Positions 5,399 through 9,100 of a stretch of 9,100 bases of DNA are shown here, piece after piece. A program made the position numbers and the translations under genes. Numbering within the stretch: the stretch's first letter is position 1; each line of letters begins with the position of its first letter. The notes below the pieces were generated by a model that worked only from the letters and a program-made list of their open reading frames with translations, did not search any database and had not been told where the DNA came from. The DNA comes from Prevotellaceae bacterium UBA1786 (lineage in GTDB: Bacteria; Bacteroidota; Bacteroidia; Bacteroidales; Bacteroidaceae). Where the stretch lies: positions 8,565 through 17,664 of the forward strand of contig DCGE01000102.1 in assembly GCA_002314525.1 (NCBI GenBank), written 5' to 3'.

Positions 5399-6397
5399 AT
5401 GAAGAAGATATTCTTTGTAATGGTAATAGGGCTAATTTCAGTGATTAGCCCTATTTCTTCTTTTGGCCAGAAGAAAGCAAAGGCAAAGGCCAATACACAG
5501 GCTCCGGTGACATACGTCGATACACTGACGGCACATAAACCTGTACTGAAGAACGGTGGTGACTCAATAGCATATTTCTTCGGAACTATGCAGTCGAGCG
5601 GTCTGATAGACTACATACAGAAGCAGCTCGGTGTGGATACAGCCTACATCAAGGACTTCTGCCGTGGAATAATCGACAGAGTTGAGATAAGTCCGAACGA
5701 CAAGAAGGCGATCGCCTACAATCAGGGACTCAATATCGGTTCACAGGTAGAGTCGATGACCAAGAACATGAGCAAGGACTACTATGCAGCAGATACGACC
5801 AAGTCGGTTGACGTGAATATCGTGGCAAAGGCTCTCGTGGCTTCGTTGCTGAACAAGAACATCTATCGTGCCAAAGATGCCGGCGACACCTTCACAAAGA
5901 CAATGGAAGCCCGCAAGGCTGAGAATACGGAGGTTATGTATGCTGCCAACCGCATTGCAGGTGAGAAGTGGCTCGAGGAGAACAAAAAGAAGCCGGGTGT
6001 CATCACACTGCCTTCAGGGCTGCAGTACAAGGTGATCACACAGGGTAACGGTGAAATTCCGAAGGCTAACGACAAGGCAACGGTGAACTACGAAGGTCAC
6101 CTGATTGACGGATCGGTATTCGACTCTTCATTGAAGCGTACCAAACCAAGTACGTTCCAGTGTAATCAGGTCATCAAGGGTTGGACCGAGGCTCTGACGA
6201 TGATGCCGGTAGGCAGCAAGTGGGAGATCTACCTTCCTTACAACCTTGCATACGGCACTCAGGACCTGGGTAACATCAAGCCTTATTCAACCTTGATATT
6301 CAGCGTTGAACTCCTCTCGGTAGAACGTGCGGCAGAGAAGACTGCCACAAGTCCTGTACTGAACAAGAAGACTCCTACGACTGTCAAGACAAAATAA
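5399..6397 (+). CDS. FKBP-type peptidyl-prolyl isomerase, exported
   Basis: A prolyl isomerase with a Sec signal peptide (MKKIFFVMVIGLISVISPIS, cleavage probably after SFG, residue 23, leaving Gln at +1). Gln at +1 is common in Bacteroidota exported proteins, where it can be cyclised. A Lys/Ala-rich stretch (25-31) follows. Residues 55-96 (SIAYFFGTMQSSGL) and 104-175 (AYNQGLNIGSQVESM) are two FKBP_N-like segments aligned with those of the preceding lipoprotein. The catalytic domain is about 205-308, with Y231, F241-D242, F253, V258-I259, W262, Y285 and F301. The loop AYGTQDLGNIKPY matches its neighbour. A Lys/Thr-rich tail (309-332) is unique to this copy. It starts ten bases after the previous stop and is probably a tandem duplicate. 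Likely periplasmic. A perfect hairpin lies inside its signal-peptide coding region. Confidence 0.92.
   Translation: MKKIFFVMVIGLISVISPISSFGQKKAKAKANTQAPVTYVDTLTAHKPVLKNGGDSIAYFFGTMQSSGLIDYIQKQLGVDTAYIKDFCRGIIDRVEISPNDKKAIAYNQGLNIGSQVESMTKNMSKDYYAADTTKSVDVNIVAKALVASLLNKNIYRAKDAGDTFTKTMEARKAENTEVMYAANRIAGEKWLEENKKKPGVITLPSGLQYKVITQGNGEIPKANDKATVNYEGHLIDGSVFDSSLKRTKPSTFQCNQVIKGWTEALTMMPVGSKWEIYLPYNLAYGTQDLGNIKPYSTLIFSVELLSVERAAEKTATSPVLNKKTPTTVKTK
5425..5455 (+). other. Perfect 12-bp intragenic hairpin early in the third FKBP gene
   Basis: AATAGGGCTAAT (5425-5436) and ATTAGCCCTATT (5444-5455) are exact reverse complements around a 7-base loop, followed by a pyrimidine-rich TTTCTTCTTTT. It begins 26 bases after the A of the ATG and encodes the hydrophobic core of the signal peptide (G-L-I-S-V-I-S-P-I). 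In RNA it could slow ribosomes, cause partial termination or protect the upstream transcript from 3' decay. The structure is certain on paper; the role is inference. Confidence 0.7.
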
Positions 6398-6420
6398 AAA
6401 ACTGGTAAAAAACTTACTAA

Positions 6421-6459
6421 AAAAATCAGGGCTTCGCGGTATGCGGGGCCCTGATTTTT
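6421..6459. terminator. Bidirectional intrinsic terminator between convergent genes
   Basis: AAAAATCAGGGC (6421-6432) pairs perfectly with GCCCTGATTTTT (6448-6459). TTCGC (6433-6437) also pairs with GCGGG (6443-6447), two of the pairs being U-G, giving a stem of up to 17 pairs and a 5-base loop. T-runs lie at the 3' side on both strands, so it can end both the FKBP operon (+) and the M16 peptidase gene (-). Confidence 0.88.
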
Positions 6460-6467
6460 GAGGTATT

Positions 6468-6491
6468 AGTCAACGTCGTAGTCAACGTCAC
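6468..6491. repeat. Imperfect 12-bp tandem duplication across the M16 stop codon
   Basis: AGTCAACGTC occurs at 6468-6477 and 6480-6489, a 12-base period with two differing bases at the unit ends. The second copy contains the stop codon of the minus-strand peptidase (6488-6490). Probably a small local slippage event. Confidence 0.6.
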
Positions 6492-9100
6492 TTCTCCGGT
6501 TGCGGAGTGTCGTCAGTCATGGAGACGAGGGTGAAGTTGCCGCTCTGGAAGATGGTCTTTGCCATCTGCTTGATGTCCTGAGCAGTGATGCTGTTGACCA
6601 TTTCAACATAGCCAGTGACAAAGTCTTTGTTCTCCACGACCTTGTCGAAGATGCTGCCGTGCCAGTAGCTGTTGGTCTTGACGGCCTCATCGTGGCTGCG
6701 GAGCATGTACTCACGAACCTTCTGGAGATTTTCTGCTGACGGACCTTCATCGGCTACCACCTTCATGCCGTCCTTGATGATGCCTTCCATCTTCTCACGC
6801 TTTGCAGGAGCAGTAGGGAGGACAATCTGCATCGTGGCCTGCTTCTCAGGATAGTCGGAGAGCGAGCTGCTGACACTCACGCTATACGAACCACCTTCGT
6901 CCTCACGGACAGTCTTAGTATATACGATGTCGAGAATCTGCTCAAGCATGTCGAGTACCACACGGTTCTTGAGGTCTTCCTTCATCTCAACACTGTTGAT
7001 GAACACACAGTAGGCCATCGGAGTTTCCTGCTTCTTCTGGAATACGCAGATGTTTTCACCCTTCGTAGTCTTGAGGAGACCTGGCTTGTAGGTTTCCTTC
7101 TTCTTGCTTACAGGAAGTGAGCCGAGGTACTTCTCCAGAAGCGGAAGTGCTGCCTCAAGGTCGATGTCGCCGGTGAAGAAGAACTTGAAGTCGGCTGCAT
7201 TGGCAAAACGCTCCTTATAGATAGCAAGTGAGCGGTCGTAGTCAAGACGTTCGAGGTCTTCCATGTGAGTGCGGCGGGCACGGATGTTGTTCTTGTAATA
7301 AACGCTATAGAGTGAGTCTTGGAGAGCAGTTGTAGGCTGGAGTTCCTGGTTCTGAATCTGAGTCTTTGTGCGTTCAAGGAAGGATGCGTATGCATCAAGA
7401 TCCTTGCGAGGAGCAGTGAACTGGAGGTATATGAGCTGGAGGAGATATTCGAGATCCTTGGTGACGCAATTTCCGTTCAGTCCCTCGTTGCGATTGCTGA
7501 CGTATGGATTGCAGCTGACCTGATGTCCTGCGAGTTTCTTCTGGAGTTCGGTTGCGGAGAAGTTGCCCCAGCCACCGAGTGAGATGTTGTTGGCGAAGTT
7601 ACATTTCAGGAATTCGTCATCGGAAGGATAGAGGGAGTAGCCACCCCAGCTTGTTGCAGAGAAGCGTATGCTGTTAGGCTGGAAGTCAGTCTTCTTCACA
7701 TAGATTTCGATGCCGTTTGCGAGAGTGATATGCTGGCTGTCCCATGGACCTACACTCTGCTTCTTCACCTTCGACCCCTTGAGAGTAGAGGCGTCAACCA
7801 ATGGTTCAGTGCTTACCTCTTCCTTGTAGGCCTCAATGTCTTCAGCCTCAACTTCCTTCATGATCTGGAGGATTTCGTCCTTTGTAGGAGTGATGATGCC
7901 CTCCTTCTCAGGAAGAGTCATCATGATGGCGAGGTTCTGGTCAAGAGAGTCGGACTGGAACCCCTGGTTCACGATGGCAAGAGGAAGCTGGTCGATGAGA
8001 AGTGGCATGGTTGTGTGGTACCACTCGATGCCAGGAGCAGGTTCGTTGTCGGTAAAGAGGGCACAGAGGTCTTCTGCGAAAGATGTGTTAGGGATCTTGT
8101 TGCGCTTCTCGTACTGGTTGTCGAGCTGTGACTTGTACTCTTCCTTGAAACGAGTATATTCGCTTTCAGTGAATCCGAATCTATGAGCACGGAGAATCTC
8201 GCGGTAGATACCTTTGATAGCATCCTTGTGGCTGTTGTCCTTGAACATGGCAATACCCACAAAACTATCCATAGTCTTTGACACCATATACTCAGTATAG
8301 CCAGCGCCACCATTGACGAACGGAGCATTCGGCTTCTGGATTATCTCGTTGATGCGTTCGTTGAACATTGAGGTAACAGCTTCCTTGATATAATCAACAA
8401 TCACGTATGCCATAGTCTTCTTTGTCTCGGCAGGAACGACATCCTGCTTCCACATCATCCGGACCATAGATTGAGGCTGTTCCTTGTCACTTGCGATGGC
8501 AACGATAGGTTCCTTGTTCTTCTGGACAGGGAAGAAAACTCTCTCTGCAGGATTGACAGGTGCAGGGATGTCGGCGAAGAGAGTCTTGATCTTCTGTTCA
8601 ATCTGGTCAACATCGACATCACCCACTACAACTACAGCCTGAAGGTCAGGACGGTACCATTTGTGATAGTAGTCGCGGAGAGTGTTGTACTTGAAGTTCA
8701 TGACAACGTCCATAGTTCCGATAGGCATGCGGTTGGCATACCTGCTGTTTTCGTAGAGCACCGGCAGCACCTGATCATAGATGCGCATCTGGGCATTGGT
8801 ACGAACGCGCCATTCCTCGTTGATGACACCGCGCTCATCGTCGATGTCCTTGTCGGTGAGGAGAAGGTCGTGGCTCCAGTCATGGAGAATCATCAGACAT
8901 GAGTCGATAGCAGCGGGAGTGGTGATGACCGGCACATTATTGATATTATATACCGTCTGATCGAAACCAGTACCAGCGTTGAGGTCGGCACCGAACTTTA
9001 CACCGATAGTCTCAAGATAGTTGATGAGGCCTTTACCTGGGAAATGCTTGGTGCCGTTGAAGCACATATGCTCAAGGAAGTGAGCCAGACCGCGCTGGTT
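6488..9100 (-). CDS. M16 family zinc metallopeptidase (insulinase/pitrilysin type), N-terminus outside window
   Basis: The frame stays open to the window edge, giving 870 C-terminal residues; the Met at 9067 is internal. Numbering from the edge, H7-F-L-E10-H11 is the M16 HxxEH motif (two zinc-ligand His and the catalytic Glu), followed by MCFNGT. The segment E89-RGVINE-E96 has the spacing of the paired glutamates in pitrilysin, so E96 is the probable third zinc ligand. An M16 C-type domain starts near 138 (LRDYYHKWYRPDL, VVVGDVD). A second homologous half begins near 455 (LANGIEIYVKK) without a zinc motif and has its own C-type domain near 620-680. R732 and Y739, seven apart in VREDEGGSY, match the substrate-binding Arg/Tyr pair of M16. 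This long form degrades peptides inside a closed chamber. Bacteroidota homologues are usually exported, but the signal is not in view. Perhaps 60-90 residues are missing. Convergent with the FKBP operon. Confidence 0.93.
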   Translation of the reverse strand, partial: NQRGLAHFLEHMCFNGTKHFPGKGLINYLETIGVKFGADLNAGTGFDQTVYNINNVPVITTPAAIDSCLMILHDWSHDLLLTDKDIDDERGVINEEWRVRTNAQMRIYDQVLPVLYENSRYANRMPIGTMDVVMNFKYNTLRDYYHKWYRPDLQAVVVVGDVDVDQIEQKIKTLFADIPAPVNPAERVFFPVQKNKEPIVAIASDKEQPQSMVRMMWKQDVVPAETKKTMAYVIVDYIKEAVTSMFNERINEIIQKPNAPFVNGGAGYTEYMVSKTMDSFVGIAMFKDNSHKDAIKGIYREILRAHRFGFTESEYTRFKEEYKSQLDNQYEKRNKIPNTSFAEDLCALFTDNEPAPGIEWYHTTMPLLIDQLPLAIVNQGFQSDSLDQNLAIMMTLPEKEGIITPTKDEILQIMKEVEAEDIEAYKEEVSTEPLVDASTLKGSKVKKQSVGPWDSQHITLANGIEIYVKKTDFQPNSIRFSATSWGGYSLYPSDDEFLKCNFANNISLGGWGNFSATELQKKLAGHQVSCNPYVSNRNEGLNGNCVTKDLEYLLQLIYLQFTAPRKDLDAYASFLERTKTQIQNQELQPTTALQDSLYSVYYKNNIRARRTHMEDLERLDYDRSLAIYKERFANAADFKFFFTGDIDLEAALPLLEKYLGSLPVSKKKETYKPGLLKTTKGENICVFQKKQETPMAYCVFINSVEMKEDLKNRVVLDMLEQILDIVYTKTVREDEGGSYSVSVSSSLSDYPEKQATMQIVLPTAPAKREKMEGIIKDGMKVVADEGPSAENLQKVREYMLRSHDEAVKTNSYWHGSIFDKVVENKDFVTGYVEMVNSITAQDIKQMAKTIFQSGNFTLVSMTDDTPQPEK

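Noticed and set aside
7730..8131. 133-codon + strand ORF inside the M16 gene
   Set aside because: Antisense to strongly conserved M16 sequence, no recognisable motif and no start context.
8471..8902. 143-codon + strand ORF inside the M16 gene
   Set aside because: It lies antisense to a well-supported peptidase reading frame, and its protein shows no domain or signal. A codon-bias shadow.

Overview
The window looks like a chromosomal segment of a Prevotella-type Bacteroidales (phylum Bacteroidota). Four signs support this. There is a promoter with the Bacteroidota-specific spacing (TTTG, 20 bp, TAATTTTG). Start codons have A-rich leaders rather than strong Shine-Dalgarno sites. Secreted proteins end in a 'YN-AG--V---Y-G--I-NG' tail familiar from Prevotella exported proteins. 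There is also a tiny 'MKR-YI-P' ORF of a kind that is common in this group. No rRNA, tRNA, CRISPR array, transposase or phage gene is visible, and nothing suggests recent transfer.

Left block (1-3806, + strand): an apparent operon for exported, probably cell-surface proteins. It begins with the 3' part of a large multidomain protein (600 residues visible, N-terminus outside the window). One base after its stop comes a 587-residue secreted protein. The 54-codon ORF then overlaps that gene's stop as ATGA and is followed by a strong intrinsic terminator. The two large proteins share a beta-rich module, three copies in total, and a related C-terminal tail, so they probably share an export route and functional setting. 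Substrates cannot be read from the sequence.

Middle block (3837-6459, + strand): a promoter, then three consecutive FKBP-type peptidyl-prolyl isomerases of 202, 286 and 332 aa, then a long bidirectional terminator. The first has no signal (cytoplasm, FklB-like), the second is a lipoprotein, and the third has a Sec signal peptide ending before Gln. The operon thus sends one fold to at least two compartments. Proteins two and three appear to carry a doubled N-terminal FKBP_N-like region and an altered 80s loop.

Right block (6488-9100, - strand): a convergent M16 zinc peptidase of the long, two-halved type, with 870 residues visible and its N-terminus outside the window. The HFLEH zinc motif lies at the very edge, upstream of the first Met inside the window.

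Most worth a second look: the 54-aa ORF at 3565-3729; three exact GGCTGTG heptamers inside a signal-peptide coding region (possible frame-switching repeat); a perfect 12-bp hairpin inside the signal-peptide coding region of the third FKBP gene; and the doubled N-terminal region of the exported FKBPs. I found no convincing large undescribed system. These are smaller leads.
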